Assembly (NCBI RefSeq): GCF_902459465.1
Contig: NC_047062.1
Location: 29,258,673 to 29,322,672, forward strand
Direction of reading: 5' to 3'
DNA length: 64,000 bases
Source of the DNA: Asterias rubens
Lineage: Eukaryota > Echinodermata > Asteroidea > Forcipulatida > Asteriidae
The notes beneath the pieces were generated by a model. That model was not told the DNA's origin and did not search any database. It worked only from the letters and a program-made list of their open reading frames with translations. The translations under genes and the position numbers were made by a program. This document shows, in pieces, positions 29,644 to 41,888 of the stretch. Within the stretch, counting starts at the first letter, position 1; every line of letters starts with the position of its first letter.

Positions 29644-32600
29644 ATGGCTAAAATATTCCGCGAGACATACGAAGGCCTGAGCAAGCAGCAGCAGGTTTTT
29701 GTAGCGGGTGCTGCTGTGCTTGCTACGGCCGGTGTGGCCTGTGGTGCTGCCTGGTGGTGGTACAGAAAGAAAACACCAACTGAGCTCGTTTTTAAACCTG
29801 TTGGGAAACTGAGCACTATCTTCATTCATCCCATCAAATCATGCAGGGGTCAGGAAGTGACCATGGCAGAGTGCACCCCTACAGGTCTGCGGGGTGACAA
29901 TGGACTGTTTGATAGGTAGGTGCGGTCTTTAACGGATCACCGTTGGTATAAATGGTCCAAGACCAGTCTTCTCATTGGAGTATCCCAACCTGCATAAAAT
30001 AACAAACCTGTGAAAACTTGGACATTGGTCATCGAAGTTGCAAGTGAATAATGACAGAAATGAAACACACCTGTGGTGTAGCACAAAGTGTGTGCTTGCA
30101 GATAATATCTATATAAAAACAAACTTCAGGCCTAGTTTTTTTTCTAACAATTATTTTGAGATAATTGGAGCTACCCACAGTGTCAAATGAGTCCCTTTAA
30201 AGATCCACTGGGTTATTTGCCTTTAGGGTGTAGGGGATTTCACATTCTAAAAGTATAATATTTTTAGGCTTATGTATATTGCTAATTGCTTTCCGTTCCT
30301 TTTTGTGGGATGTTGTGTAATATTTTTTAAAGTTTCCGACTGGCTCAGTTTTAAAAGCTACTTTAATATCATTTGAAATAATATGGACCGGTGAAATTTG
30401 TTTTGATTTTTTTGTTTATTTTTCAGGAATTTCATTATTCTGGATGAAAATGACAACAAGGTTACTTTGAGAATGGAACCGACCCTGGCGCTGGTTGTAC
30501 CCAGTCTGTCAGAGGATGGCAAACGGTTAATTCTTGAAGCACCTGGAATGGACACGTTGGACGTCAGTTTTGCAGAAATTACAAGCTCAACGAATCCGAT
30601 CCTGAAATTTAGGTAAGTGTTACGAAGTCTCACCCATCCTTAATCTCACACTACGATGCATTTTTTTAAGTGTAATGCCGTCCCAAAGTCGTTGGAGGAG
30701 AGCGAGCCGTGTTCCCATTTTTTTTTTTTTTTTTTTGGGGGGGGGGGGTTAAAGTACTTGACTTTTCTGTGGAATAACAAAATTATATTCAATGGGGACG
30801 ATTGGTTAACTGCCCTCCTTGTCATCACTTACCGCGACTGTAAAACAAACAGGCCGAAAGCGGTCCCGAAGACTGGCCTGCGAAAAATGTGTTTGTTACC
30901 AACTGTATTATAGAAGACACTTTTGAGACGCACGACGCATCGTGACGAAACAAGAGTTTCTAGCAAAGTTAAAGTTCAGTACTTTCTATTTTCTTGTTCC
31001 ATATCTGCAGAATGTGGAGATTGGATTCATCTGGGTTGTATTGTGGCCAAAGATGCGAAACCTGGATAAGTACCTATCTCGGCAAGCAAGGTAGCAGACT
31101 TGCTTATTTTAAACAGGGCGTCATCGCGGACAGAATTTTGCAACAGGATACGAGATGGGGACACAGATTTACCGACGAGAAACTGGTGAGTTGTACGGGT
31201 TTTTATAATAGGTTTTTGAAATTTAGTACTTCAGTAAGTGACGAAACAATATCAGCTTTCAAAAACTCTTCAGTATGATGTTGCTAAACAATCGTGTTAA
31301 CTGTTCAAGGTCGGATAAAGGTTTTGTACGTTTGTTCTTAGATTGTTAAGTCAATCTCTATGTATATTTTACAGGGCGGCTACACAGAATTGAGTCAATA
31401 CAATGTGGCAACCGAGGCGAGCTTAGATGACTTAAACACCCGGTTGGAGAAGCCTGCATCCATGCGAAGCTTCAGACCCAATCTTGTGGTTTCTGGAACT
31501 GGAGCATTTGATGAGGTAAATCCTTTTCACACAAAAATATCAGCAGTGACAAATAGTTAAGAATATACATAAAAAACTGACAGTCCAAGTCTATAGAGAT
31601 ATGAAACGACGAGCGAATGTACTATCTAAGCCTATTTCATTTGAAAGAATTCGGAAGTGCTTGCTGGCTACGGCCAGATCGCTGAAATTATTTTCTGTCA
31701 GCAGCCGTAAAGGCGTACCCGTAGCCGAAGTCACTTACATACACACATCATAATCGGCAAGATAATTCAGTGAAATTCGTGTTGACTAAGAGTCGAGGAA
31801 TCTGAGTTCATAGGCTCCAAATCATGGATTCTGAAAACCAATGCAATCCCAAATGACACTCTTAGAGCGTTTTGCTCCGATGGGCAAACGTACATAACGC
31901 GTATGCGTCACGCAACCAGCAGCCCTTTACAAAAAGGCTTCACTCATTTTGCTTTGCAATTTGCATATTCTATGAAAGGTCTGTTGTTTTGTGTGGTGCC
32001 CGGTGAAAATTGGTAAACCCTTGAGTTAAAGTGATGTTTGATATAGCTGCTCCCTGTCAATCACCTTGAGGTGCAAACCTTAATATAGATGGATATCACA
32101 TGACGTCATTGATGGAAAAAAGTGCACGCAAGTACGCGCTGCGTACGACGACCCTCCCCAATTGTAGCTTTCAGACGTGCACGTTTAATCCAAGATGGCG
32201 GCCAATGCAAGGTGTTCATTGTAAAAAACTGAACATTGAAAGCGAATGAAATACCTTTCTTTTCCTTGCCATATATTTTGTATTCAGGACAACTGGAAAT
32301 ATTTGAAGATAGGTGATACCGTGGTATTGCGTAGGTCTCATACGTGTGGAAGGTAAGTAAGCCACTTTCAAACGCCCACATTGGTGCTCAGTTAAATCAT
32401 GGAGGAGGAAATGGTTAAATTTAGGCACTGGACACCTTTGTTAAGTGTCAATGCATAAAATATAAATTCTCTTAACATTTGGACTCAGTTAGTCAGCGAA
32501 GTTGCAAAAGAGAAACAGGAAAGAAAACACCCTTATTGCACAGTTATGTGATTTCAGATGCCTAAAAAGGGCTTCATACCTGAAGTCTTTTAATGTTTTA

Positions 32601-33313
32601 GTGAGAAGTTACCTTTTCAGAACCACCCCAACTCATTAAGAGATAGTCATTACATGGTGTTACCGCAAACCTTTCCATATAGAGAAATTACCACTTCATC
32701 TTGCCGTACGGAACTCGGAAAATCGTCTCTGTATATGCCGGATTTGTTCAATTGTTATTCCAGATACAAGCATTTTCTCACGTTATAATATGAACAAATT
32801 GTTAAAATGATCGTGTCATATTTTGTAGGTGTATATTGGTCACCGTGGACCCAGAGACTGGTGTGAAGAATAGTGATAACGAACCACTAAAAACCCTCAA
32901 AGAGTAAGTAGGCTTTTACTTTTGTCATTATAATCATCATCATTATCCCTCACCATCATCCCCACCCCCCCATCTTCATTTAGGCTGAATTCATCCAGTG
33001 TAAGATGTATTGCCCCCCCCCCCTCTCTTTGTTAAACAGTCATATGAGGGACAACTCGAAATGTAAAGAGTGGTGTTTTTCACTCTTTTAAATTAAGAGA
33101 GTACAGACAGGCAACTTTTTTTTTGCCGTGACGATAAAATTAAATAACCGGGTGTTGTCTTAATTTGTTTCCTCTCTCAGATATAGGTTACTTGACAAAT
33201 CGCTTCCGGACAGTAAAGTTTGGGGAAAGACCTATCCAGTATTTGGTTCTAACCTCCAATGCGAGGTGACTGGTCCAGTGAGAGTTGGTGACATAGTGTA
33301 TGCCGTAATGTGA
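29644..33313 (+). CDS. MTARC1: Mitochondrial amidoxime-reducing component (MOSC-domain molybdoenzyme), complete
   Basis: mARC is an outer-mitochondrial-membrane molybdenum enzyme that reduces N-hydroxylated substrates with cytochrome b5 and its reductase. Exons: 29644-29915, 30427-30612, 31011-31185, 31375-31515, 32288-32352, 32829-32903, 33181-33313. All are GT-AG and phases join to 1047 nt, 348 residues (human about 337). Residues ~18-41 form the N-terminal membrane anchor, followed by the MOSC N-terminal barrel (VGKLSTIFIHPIKSCRGQEV). LRMEP matches the conserved substrate-side motif. FRPNLVVSG leads into the MOSC core, and Cys281 in CILVTVDPETG aligns with the molybdenum-ligand Cys273 of human mARC1. 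The C-terminus ends VGDIVYAVM. Vertebrates have two paralogues; this looks like the single pre-duplication orthologue, so the '1' in the symbol is only a label. Confidence 0.94.
29933..30203 (+). mobile_element. Family B MITE, diverged, in MTARC intron 1
   Basis: CCAAGACCAGTCTTCTCATT, GCATAAAATAACAAACCTGT and GTCATCGAAGTTGCAAG match the family; the ends are degraded. Confidence 0.8.
32421..32640 (+). mobile_element. Family B MITE, 3'-truncated, in an MTARC intron
   Basis: GGCACTGGACACCTTTG, GTCAGCGAAGTTGCAAAAGA and CTGAAGTCTTTTAATG match the family; the right half is missing. Confidence 0.75.
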
Positions 33314-33486
33314 TCCATGGTGTCGTGTGCTAAATGACTGGGCCAAATTGTATAAAGCTGTTTAAGGCATCGGTAGGGGCCATTAAAACGGTGGTTTAAT
33401 TTTTTGACAACATTAAAATTCGACGTCTTACTTTACTGGGTAAAAACTTATAAAATTGTATATAAAACGTATAATGGAAATTGTTT

Positions 33487-33875
33487 AGAAGGCAGTGGAC
33501 ACTATTGGTAATTACTCAAAATAATTATTGGCATAAAACCCTACTTTGTAACGAGTAATGGGGAGAGGTTGATGGTATAAAACATTGTGAGAAACAGCTC
33601 CCTCTGAAGTGACCTAGTTTTGGAGGAAGGAGCAATTTTCCACGAATTTGATTGCGAGACCTCAAGTTTAGAACTTGAGGTCTCGAAATCAACCATCGAA
33701 ACGCACACAACTTCGTGTGGCAAGGGTGTTTTTTTCTTTCATAGTTATCTTGCAACTCCGACGACCGATCGAGCTCAAATTTACACAGGTTTAATATTTT
33801 ATGCATATGTTGAGATACACCAAGAGAGAAGACTGGTTTTTGACAAAATACCAATAGTGTAGACTGTCTTTAAAC
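33487..33875 (-). mobile_element. Family A MITE in the MTARC 3' flank
   Basis: Reverse orientation, from GAAGGCAGTGGACACTATTG to ACCAATAGTGTAGACTGTCT, with all the interior family blocks. Confidence 0.9.
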
Positions 33876-33998
33876 AATTTGAGATTAATGTACAAAGACG
33901 CGGAATATCGTGCGTCATAATTATAATATTCGGCTGTTTTTTTTTTGTTTTTTTTTTAATATTGAGCAGCCGGCCCTCTCCCATGCTATACCATTAAC

Positions 33999-34004
33999 AA
34001 TAAA
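33999..34004 (+). terminator. MTARC poly(A) signal candidate
   Basis: AATAAA lies ~690 bp after the MTARC stop. The stretch between holds a copy of the 0.35-kb inverted-repeat element (33487-33875), which would lie inside the 3' UTR if this signal is used. Confidence 0.5.
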
Positions 34005-35389
34005 TTGATCAGAATCATAAACCTGTGTTTTAATTGTGATTATTGGTATTCCAATAGAATTAAACTGTTGTGCATGCGTAAGCGAAGCAAGGGAGCATGA
34101 AAATTAAAATTACATATGGATATTGTTTTAAAATTGAGAGTAGTGGGCACAAGGAATTGAGAATTGTCACATACCTGCCAACTGAGCTGATGTACATATT
34201 ATATCAAATAGAGACAAAGAAGCAATAATGGGCATGTTGGTGCATTCGAATGCACCTTCTGTTGATACAATACAAATATTAACTGCTTTAACTCGTGCAA
34301 TGGTTAAAACTACGACTCTCGAGGTGATCCCGGGACCGTTTTTTTCCGAAGCGCAGCCGAGGGAAAATGGAACGGTTATTTTATGTTATATACAACATTT
34401 ATGTTATATAAACATTTTATATTATATAAGACAACTATGTTTTTCATTCGTGCAATAGTGCAATAATTATGTTCACTCGTTGAAAGATGGAATGTTCCAT
34501 TCAACTCGGCTTAGAACATTCCATCTTTCAACCCATGAACATAATTTTGCACCATTGCACTCATAAACATTCATTATTTGTATAATAGTTGAATCAGGTT
34601 ATTAGGCCTACTAAAATATAAAATTTTACATATAAATAGTATACTTTGTGGTAGTGATAAATATTAAATGCAAAGCTACTTTGTAATTTGTTGACTGCTT
34701 ATTATGCTTTTGTTAGTAATTTTGGAGAGCCCTGATGTTGGAAAGATGACTGGCAATTTAAAAAACCCATTCAATCGGAAAATGTTTTCCGTTGTTGGGA
34801 AATGGATTGAAGTTGTTTTAGTGGAGCCAGAAATATCATTTGGAGTCGTCATTTTTTTTTCAGGGCACAGTTTCATATAGATGTTTAGCAGAAAATACTG
34901 TTTAGTAAAGATTGAGGCACCTGTTGCAATGTGAACTTAATGTAATTTTGGCTGGTAATCTGTTCTGTTAAGCAACACTTTTCTGGTACACTTCTGTGAA
35001 CATTTCTGCTCCACTCAACTGTAAACAAAACAAAAATAAACACAAAGTTTTACAAAATAATTTCTTCGATTATATTGGACTTAAACTCCAAAAAATATCA
35101 AATAATGAAAATTTTTGCATTGATGAGGACTTTGTTTTTTGCAAATTAGTCTCGCAAGACCGGGAGTGCATGATCACGTGATGCTTTACTGCGCATGGGC
35201 ATATGTATTACAACCTTGAGGAATTTTCTAACTAAGCTATAATCATAATCATGTCTTTATTTTTTAATTTGAACATTTGTAATGTTCCACTTATTAGTTT
35301 TTGTGGGAGATTACAACTCCAGCTAAAGAACAAAACTACCTACGACCAGACAATGAAGCCCATTGAGAAATCGCCCCTTATGCAAATTA
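34005..35389. other. Intergenic stretch downstream of MTARC
   Basis: AT-rich, with the foldback at 34440-34580 and no supportable gene. AATTACTAAC-type and poly-A words only. Confidence 0.5.
34440..34580. repeat. Inverted repeat (foldback)
   Basis: GTGCAATAGTGCAATAATTATGTTCA.. and ..TGAACATAATTTTGCACC, with GAAAGATGGAATGTTCCAT and its inverse nearer the centre. Non-coding. Confidence 0.8.
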
Positions 35390-35518
35390 GGCCGTGTCCG
35401 AAACGGCGACTTCGGCTACAGCTACGTCTAGATCAGCGCGTCTACCAGTGTTGAAGAATAGGCAGACGCGCGCGATCTAGCCGTAGCTGTAGCCGAAGTC
35501 GCCGTTTCGGACACGGCC
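35390..35518. repeat. Near-perfect ~57-bp-arm palindrome upstream of the 35591 start
   Basis: GGCCGTGTCCGAAACGGCGA..CTACAGCTACGTCTAGATC and its inverse differ at only about four positions around a ~14-nt loop. CpG-rich. A shorter relative (CCGTAGCCGAAGTC) lies at about 31719-31733. Confidence 0.95.
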
Positions 35519-35540
35519 TCAGTTTCTGAAAGCCGTTGTA

Positions 35541-35580
35541 ACGTCACGTGATACGGGCATCTTGTTTCGCCGCTCGTTTT
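35541..35580 (+). promoter_or_regulatory. Putative promoter-proximal elements of the 35591 gene
   Basis: CGTCACGTGA contains an E-box of the USF/TFE type (CACGTG), and TTTCGCCGC resembles an E2F site, both within 60 bp of the ATG. No TATA box. A second TCACGTGA lies at about 35174. Function is inferred from motif and position only. Confidence 0.3.
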
Positions 35581-35590
35581 TAAAGACAAG

Positions 35591-35683
35591 ATGGCCGATG
35601 ACGAAACGTCTCCATATTTTATTCTCCAACAAACTCACGATTACACCGAGTTCAAAGGACACAGCTTCCACAAAATCGTGATG
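35591..35683 (+). CDS. Putative first coding exon of an unrecognised gene
   Basis: An ATG in good context (ACAAGATGGCC) opens 31 codons, MADDETSPYFILQQTHDYTE and onward to HKIVM, ending at a textbook donor, ATG|GTGAGT. The codon use and charged N-terminus look genuine. Upstream are CACGTG at 35544-35549 and TTTCGCCGC, consistent with a TATA-less promoter. I do not recognise the protein. The exon ends in phase 0, so it cannot join directly in frame to the candidate exon at 38818 (phase 1); at least one exon between remains unidentified, or the two belong to different genes. Confidence 0.5.
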
Positions 35684-36044
35684 GTGAGTTACAAATTCGG
35701 TTGTGATTATTTTGAATTTGTTATAAATGGACTTTCACTCTAGGAATTTTAAGAAACTTTGGGGGTTTTTCGGCACAAGCTTCACACATGGTATGGTTTA
35801 GATTTGGACTGTTTCGTATCGACGTAGGCTACTTGCACAATCTTTGTTCCCGCGGCGGTTATCAACCTGCTTCATTCCGGTTCAGTAATTTGTGAAAATT
35901 TTACTGCATGATGGATTGCTACTGTCCTCGCAGATGACACTCTGCTGGAATTAATTTTTAGGAAAAAAATCTACAATTTTGTAAGAAATCGTTTATTCAT
36001 TGGCGAATTTTCCGCTACAGGCCACTAATTTTATCCGCCCTTGT

Positions 36045-36422
36045 TTAAAGGGAAGGTACACGTTTGGTAATTGTCAAAGACCAGTCTTCTCACTTGGTGT
36101 ATCCCGTCATAACCATCACATAACAAGCCTGTGGAAATTTGGGCTCAATTGGTCATCGAAGTTGCGAGGAAATGATGAAAGAAAAAACACCCTTGTTGGA
36201 CGAATTTGTGTGCTTTCAGATAAGAATAAAAGACTTCTAGCTAGAAGTCTTTTATTATTTTAGTGAGAAATTACCTCTTTCTCAAAAACTAAGTTACTTC
36301 AGAGGGAGTAATTTCCCACAATGTTTTATACTATCAACAGCTCTCCAATGCTCCTACCAAGTCAGTTTTTTAGTTAATATTTGTTTTGAGTAACTACCAA
36401 AACGTGTACCTTCCCTTTAAGT
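36045..36422 (+). mobile_element. Family B MITE, full length, TTAA-flanked
   Basis: TTTAAAGGGAAGGTACACGT..TTGGTAATTG to ..AACGTGTACCTTCCCTTTAA are complete TIRs; the interior includes a GACTTCTAGCTAGAAGTC palindrome. Confidence 0.92.
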
Positions 36423-37419
36423 AAAATTACACTGAATTGTATTATTACTTAGGCCTAAAGAATTGGGGTAACTTTTGACCACTTTAAAAGGATTCCCTTT
36501 AAAATTCCAACTCATATCTGGTGGAGTGGGTGCAGGGGAAGTGTGTCTGTACACACTTGGTTGGGATAACTCTCCGTAAAGCGCCACCACTTGCAGGAAT
36601 AAAGGGATATCTCATTGAGGTAAATTAGGTCCTAATATTTCATATTAAATGAAAAAGAAATTTGGAAAAATTTGCGATGAAGATTTGGACAGAAGGTTAT
36701 TTATAATGAAATGATCCTTGCACCGCACAATGGAGTATGAACGTTGAATCCAAATTTGAATTGTCGGGTGTGTGCACGCAGTTGCAGCGAGTATGAACTA
36801 TCCTTTAGTTGCACTGCACTGAAGTCCTTGTTATGCAAAAAGAATTTCAATTAATGTTTGTATACACTTTTACCTGATTCTGAAATGTCCTTCATATACT
36901 TTTTATTGTTCATGTCCATACTTATACACTGTACTTCGATATCAGGAATCACCACTATTTTTGTAGTAGTCAAGACGGCACGATTAATCGATTAGTTGAA
37001 AAACAGTCGTTGCGACTCGACTAGGCAATCAGTAATTACGACTTTAACCCTGGTCGCACAAGTCCCCCAGTCTTAGTGTGTGCTTGATGTGCTAAATGAG
37101 AATTATCTCCATTTGATTTGTATCCACATCAACTGAAACATTTGATGTGTATAGTATTTATTCTGTTAATTATTGATACTTCATTACATATAGTTCTGTA
37201 CACGCCGAGTCTCAGATTGACCGTTACCGAGGTGCTTCACATTTATGCACAGTGTGTGTACAACATGACTCTTTTGCAATAAATCGCACAATTGTTATAG
37301 CGTGTGAGGGCAGAAACCCAGTGTGTGCCAGTGCAAGTTAATGAGTGCTTGAGACAGAGCTTTTCCAGTGGCGTACAATACATGCCGCGAAATATTTGTT
37401 CACGTTTTTATCAGTATCT

Positions 37420-37796
37420 GCTTAAAGGCAGTGGACACTATTGGTAATTACTCAAAATAATGATTAGCATAAAACCTTACTTGGTAACGAGTAACGGGGA
37501 GAGGTTGATAGTATGAAACATTGTGAGAAACGGCTCCCTCTGAAGTGACATAGTTTTCGAGAAAGAAGTAATTTTCCACGAATGTGATTTCGAGACCTCA
37601 GATTTAGAATTTGAGGTCCCGAAATCAAGCATCTGAAAGCACACAACTTCGTGTGACAAGGTGTTTTTTGTTTCATTATTATCTCGCAACTTCGACGACC
37701 AATTGAGCTTAAATTTTCACAGGTTTTTTATTTTATGCATATGTTGAGATACACCAAGTGAGAAACTGGTCTTTGACATTTACCAATAGTGTCTAG
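37420..37796 (-). mobile_element. Family A MITE
   Basis: CTTAAAGGCAGTGGACACTA to ACCAATAGTGTCTAG; the right TIR is partly lost. Confidence 0.9.
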
Positions 37797-38817
37797 GGAG
37801 GGTCTGTAAACAGTATTCCTGAAATTAAAGAAATTTTGTTTATTTAGAGGTTTGTAATTTGGTGGGGGTTTTTAAATTAAAAACTGCTAAATTATGGGTT
37901 TTCTAGCAAGCTTGACACACACACAGAAAATGCTCAAAAGTTGGTGGAATATACCATTGTTGGATATAGGCTGTATGGAAATGATAAACATGTGGGCTGA
38001 AAAAAATGCTGAATATAATTGTTTAAACGGGTTGCTCAGATATCTGTTTTTGTGTCTGGAAACATTTTGCCTGTACGCTAATGATAACGGGAAATGAGGA
38101 AAATACTGGCACGGCACGCCATTCAGGGCTCGAATTTCACGCTGGACCCGAGGCCAGTGACTTTAGCTTCGGTCCAGTAAATTTTATGCCGAACAAGTCC
38201 AGGGGTCTTGTGGTTTTTTTTATGCATACTAATATAGTTACTATTACAAATAATTATATGAAATATATTATCTTTCATTAAAAATGTATTTCAATCTCAT
38301 TTAAAATAAAAGTTTTTGTTTTACTTGTCAAATCTGTGTTCTGAGCACGCGGAACGTCAATCCGTCCTTTTTTCACGTGTACAGGCTACATACAAGTTTT
38401 CCATTCAGTTTACTCATGCCCACACCTTGTACATCTAGTCTCAAACCATTTATGTTTATGCACCCGGGGAGTGAGCGAGCGGGGACGAGGGAGTGAAACG
38501 TTGGTACCCGGCGCGGCGGCACACCTTAGTACAGCGCTGTTTGTTTACCACTGACCTTGTGTAAAGTCTGATACCTTACAAAGGAGTGTTGAATTTGCAT
38601 TAAGAAGGTCTGGTTGCAATACCACACATCCCTGTGTTGCATGGATTAAAAGTAAGGTTTTGTTAAGTATGGCTACCAACAGTGATGAGCTTCTGACTAC
38701 TGCTGTCAAATTTTTGGTCAATCTTTTTATGACGATCTTTTTATGAATGCTGCACATTGCAGTGTTTTGTTGGTGATTTGCCTGTCAAACATTTGTGAGT
38801 TCATCAATTAATCCTAG

Positions 38818-39010
38818 GTTCTTTCATTAATACATACTGCCTGAAACTGCTCGGCCGTTGCAAGAAACTGCCTGAGATCACCAAATACTTTGTACCTCGG
38901 GTTTTACATCTTCTATCAGGTCACATCAGTTTGTGGGAGCCTGTTCTGAAGACCCGTCAATGTCTGTGGCTATACATTATAATTGAACGAATGGAATTAA
39001 GTTGTGACCT
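38818..39010 (+). CDS. Candidate internal coding exon, unrecognised gene
   Basis: Between an acceptor (AATTAATCCTAG) and a strong donor (GACCT|GTAAGTAA) only one frame stays open: 63 codons in phase 1, beginning SFINTYCLKLLGRCKKLPEI and including HLLSGHISLWEPVLKTRQ. Composition is protein-like (Leu, Cys and Trp-rich, probably helical). Its end phase (2) matches the candidate terminal exons at 40487 and 43529. No family recognised. An ATG-based ORF search misses it because it contains no early Met. Confidence 0.45.
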
Positions 39011-39734
39011 GTAAGTAATATAAAAATTGCACATTTCAAAAGGTTACATGATTTAAGTTAAATCACTTGGTTAAAATTTGTTCTGGTTTGAAATGATGGT
39101 ACAGATGAAAAAGTTGTACGCACAATTTTCTGTGCAAAAAAACACAATAGTGCTTTAGTGTCCCTAACCTGGACTATCCTTACTAAAACCACTTGAAACA
39201 CAAGTACTACAAGTGAAGTTTTTTCATTGCTTCAAAAGCTTGTATAGGCCTATGTAAATGTAATTGTTAAATGTCACAGAAAACCTGCACTAATAATTTA
39301 GTACACGGAGATTTACCTAAAGTAGAGTAGAACAATCACTAAATCCTTTTCTCAAGAGAACATAAAAGAGGGGCCATCCCACCCCTCAGACTCCCTAGAT
39401 TGCACCAGAGAGCATCTACGGCCTAAAATTTTCCTGGGGCCCTAAAGCGGGTCCTGGACCCCAAGCCATCAATGTTGTTAGGACTTACCATGCCCCCCAT
39501 CTTTCAAGACAGGGCAATATGCTTATGGCAGGTTCAGGAGTTAATTTAACAAAAGATGTCATGATTTAATGATAGTTTATTCAATGGATTCAGCCAGAAC
39601 TTGCTCACAACGCACCACAGAGCAGCTTATGCTGTGAGAGCAACGCATGCTGTGAGCAGTGCTTGCGCACTTGCTTAGTACTTTGACAAAAACCCCATTA
39701 TACATCTTCACCTGCTACTTCAAAAACTGTGGAC

Positions 39735-40325
39735 AACCCTGCCATGTCACCATCACCACAACTAATCTCTCTCCTATCTTGCTGAGTTTGTGGTGTTCAA
39801 TATATAGGTGAAATAAGAACTACACTCAAGATGTTTCTAGGGCCACATACTCACAGTCAACACCCAAAAGCTGGATACACATGTAGGACATTACTTCAAT
39901 CTTCCTAATTACTCCCATTTAGGACATGGTTTTACAGAGCATTGAGGCACTAGGTAACCGCAGAGAGACTGTTCGTTTGAGTAGGGAGAAACTGTAGATA
40001 AGGCTTCATCTTCTCATTTTCCCCACAGATGTCCCCCTTTTTATCTTGCCTCATTCACTAATTAATTGCTTTTTATCCTTCTTCCCACCCTTAATATATT
40101 GTCCTTTGTGTTTCCATCTTCTTGGTTAAACCAGCCTCTCCCCCCCCCCCCCATTTGTCCACCTATTCATTGTTTACCCCCTTGCTTTTTTCTGTGTGCT
40201 TTCTGACTCTCTCGCTCTTCATGTATTTCCACTTCACTGCTTATGTTGCACTTCTTTTTATGTTTAATGTGTTAGCCTTCGAGAAAGACTCTGCTACCAG
40301 GGTTGAAATGTCAGCCCATTAACTA
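39735..40325 (+). pseudogene. Penelope-like element remnant (GIY-YIG endonuclease end)
   Basis: A broken frame reads VCGVQYIGEIRTTLK, the GIY-YIG-type N-terminal motif, and a later frame reads GNRRETVRLSREKL followed by a stop where these proteins continue with Trp-Ile. Several stops and frameshifts lie between. The downstream end, TTCGAGAAAGACTCTGCTAC..GTTGAAATGTCAGCCC, is the 3' structured motif typical of these elements. Inactive. Confidence 0.6.
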
Positions 40326-40486
40326 TTTTTTGCTTTTAATAATTATAACCAAAATATGTAATTCAGAAGTGTTTTCGGATTACCTGTTTGGGGCCCTCTT
40401 ATGGTCAAAGAAAATTAATATGAAATTGTTGCAATTAACAGAAACACACACCCCTTTCAAAAATATTGTTTGTGTTTTGTTTGCAG

Positions 40487-40559
40487 TTTGGTTGGCTATA
40501 GTACAGACACTGTCACACCATTATCTGAAGTTGCCCATTATCCAAAAGAAGATGCCTGA
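40487..40559 (+). CDS. Candidate terminal coding exon, unrecognised gene
   Basis: After a TTTGTTTGCAG acceptor, one base completes the split codon left by the 38818-39010 exon. Then LVGYSTDTVTPLSEVAHYPK and EDA run to a TGA at 40557-40559. The phase match with the preceding candidate exon supports the pairing, but the peptide is short. The segment is homologous to 43529-43619, so it may be a duplicated exon or part of a dispersed repeat. Confidence 0.3.
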
Positions 40560-41510
40560 TGAGAATGCAGTCAAGACTCGACGATGTCTTCTCCAGAAGC
40601 AGGTACATTTTTAAACATCCTTTAATCTAAGATGCATATATTAAACCATCCAAGTTTAGTTTCCAGTGACAACTGCTACAGGGATTACCTTGCTCAAGAA
40701 AAGATTTTTATGATTCTAGGTTTTTCTTTAAACACTTGTCACTTTTGCTTCATCCTATGGAAGGGTAAGGTATATTTATAAGTGGACACAAGGGGGGGCA
40801 CAATTTTTTCTACTGGGGGGGGGGGGGGCGCATTTCAAAACAAGGGGGATCTTGACCAAAATATTAGGGGGAAAATTTGCCATAGATAGAGCTTGCAAAG
40901 TGCAGAGCGCTACGCCTCTATGGCGTGGAGTTCGGTGCCCACTTAAGGGCACCCAACAATTATAGATGCTCTGTGGTGGAATGTATTTTTTGCCCCCCCC
41001 CCATGTATCAGAACATTGCTTCAGAACACCATATCATATCCTACAGAATTAATCTCAGATCAATCTGAGCAGAAAATTGTTCGACTCCGATCACACTAAG
41101 ATTCAACCAGTAGCTTCAGAAGCCGCACATTTCTTAGTACTATAGAAATATTCTTGGAGCAATAAAAGCGCTTTGAAATTTGTTCGTCTCCGATCATGCT
41201 GGGATTGAACAAGCACCTTCAGAACACCCACGTTCATTAGTACCTAATTCCAACACAGCAATCATAAGAAGCTACGCAGTTTGAATGTGGATTTTTACAT
41301 TAGCAAACTATTTAGTATAGGGCCTATCCTATACATTGAAAAACAAAGTTATAGTAATGTCTCAAATGAAGCAGATAATTTAGATCAATGCTCCAGCTCT
41401 CACAGGTCATGAGTGTCACACTACTGTACATTGTGGCAGACCATGGCAGAGTGGGGCCTGTGCGAGCGATATATACATTTGTGGACGTTATTTACTGTAC
41501 TCCGAAGACG

Positions 41511-41888
41511 TTAAAGGGAAGGTACACGTTTGGTAATTACTCAAAACAAATATCAACTTAACAACTGACTCGGTAACGAGCATTGGAGAGTTGTTGGTAG
41601 TAAAAAACATTGTGAGAAATGGCTCCCTCTGAAGTAGCATAGATTTTTAAATAGAGGTAATTTCTCACTAAAATAAGAAAAGACTTCTAGCTAGAAGTCT
41701 TTTATTCCTATCTGAAAGCACACAAATTCGTCCAACAAGGGTGTTTTTTCTTACACCATTTTCGCCCAATTCCGATGACCAACTGACATCAAATTTTCAC
41801 AGATTTGTTATTTTATGCATATGTTGAGATACACCAAGTGAGAAGACTGGTCTTTGACATTTACCAACAGTGCACCTTCCCTTTAAGT
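41511..41888 (-). mobile_element. Family B MITE, full length, TTAA-flanked
   Basis: GTTAAAGGGAAGGTACACGT to GTGCACCTTCCCTTTAAG, closely matching 36045-36422 in reverse. Confidence 0.92.

Noticed and set aside
36521..36617. 28-codon open stretch after a GTGCAG acceptor as the missing exon of the 35591 gene
   Set aside because: It is phase 0 to 0 and cannot bridge to the phase-1 exon at 38818; an opening of this length is expected by chance.
37894..38097. 67-codon ORF as an exon
   Set aside because: Two frames are open at once and no good donor follows; no recognisable motif.
38668..38748. Short ATG frame (MATNSDELLTTAVKFLVN) vaguely like a peroxin-14 start
   Set aside because: The similarity is a handful of residues, there is no splice donor, and the frame ends in 26 codons.
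41396..41560. Open + strand frame starting MLQLSQVMSVTLL
   Set aside because: It runs straight into a family B MITE and has no splice support.
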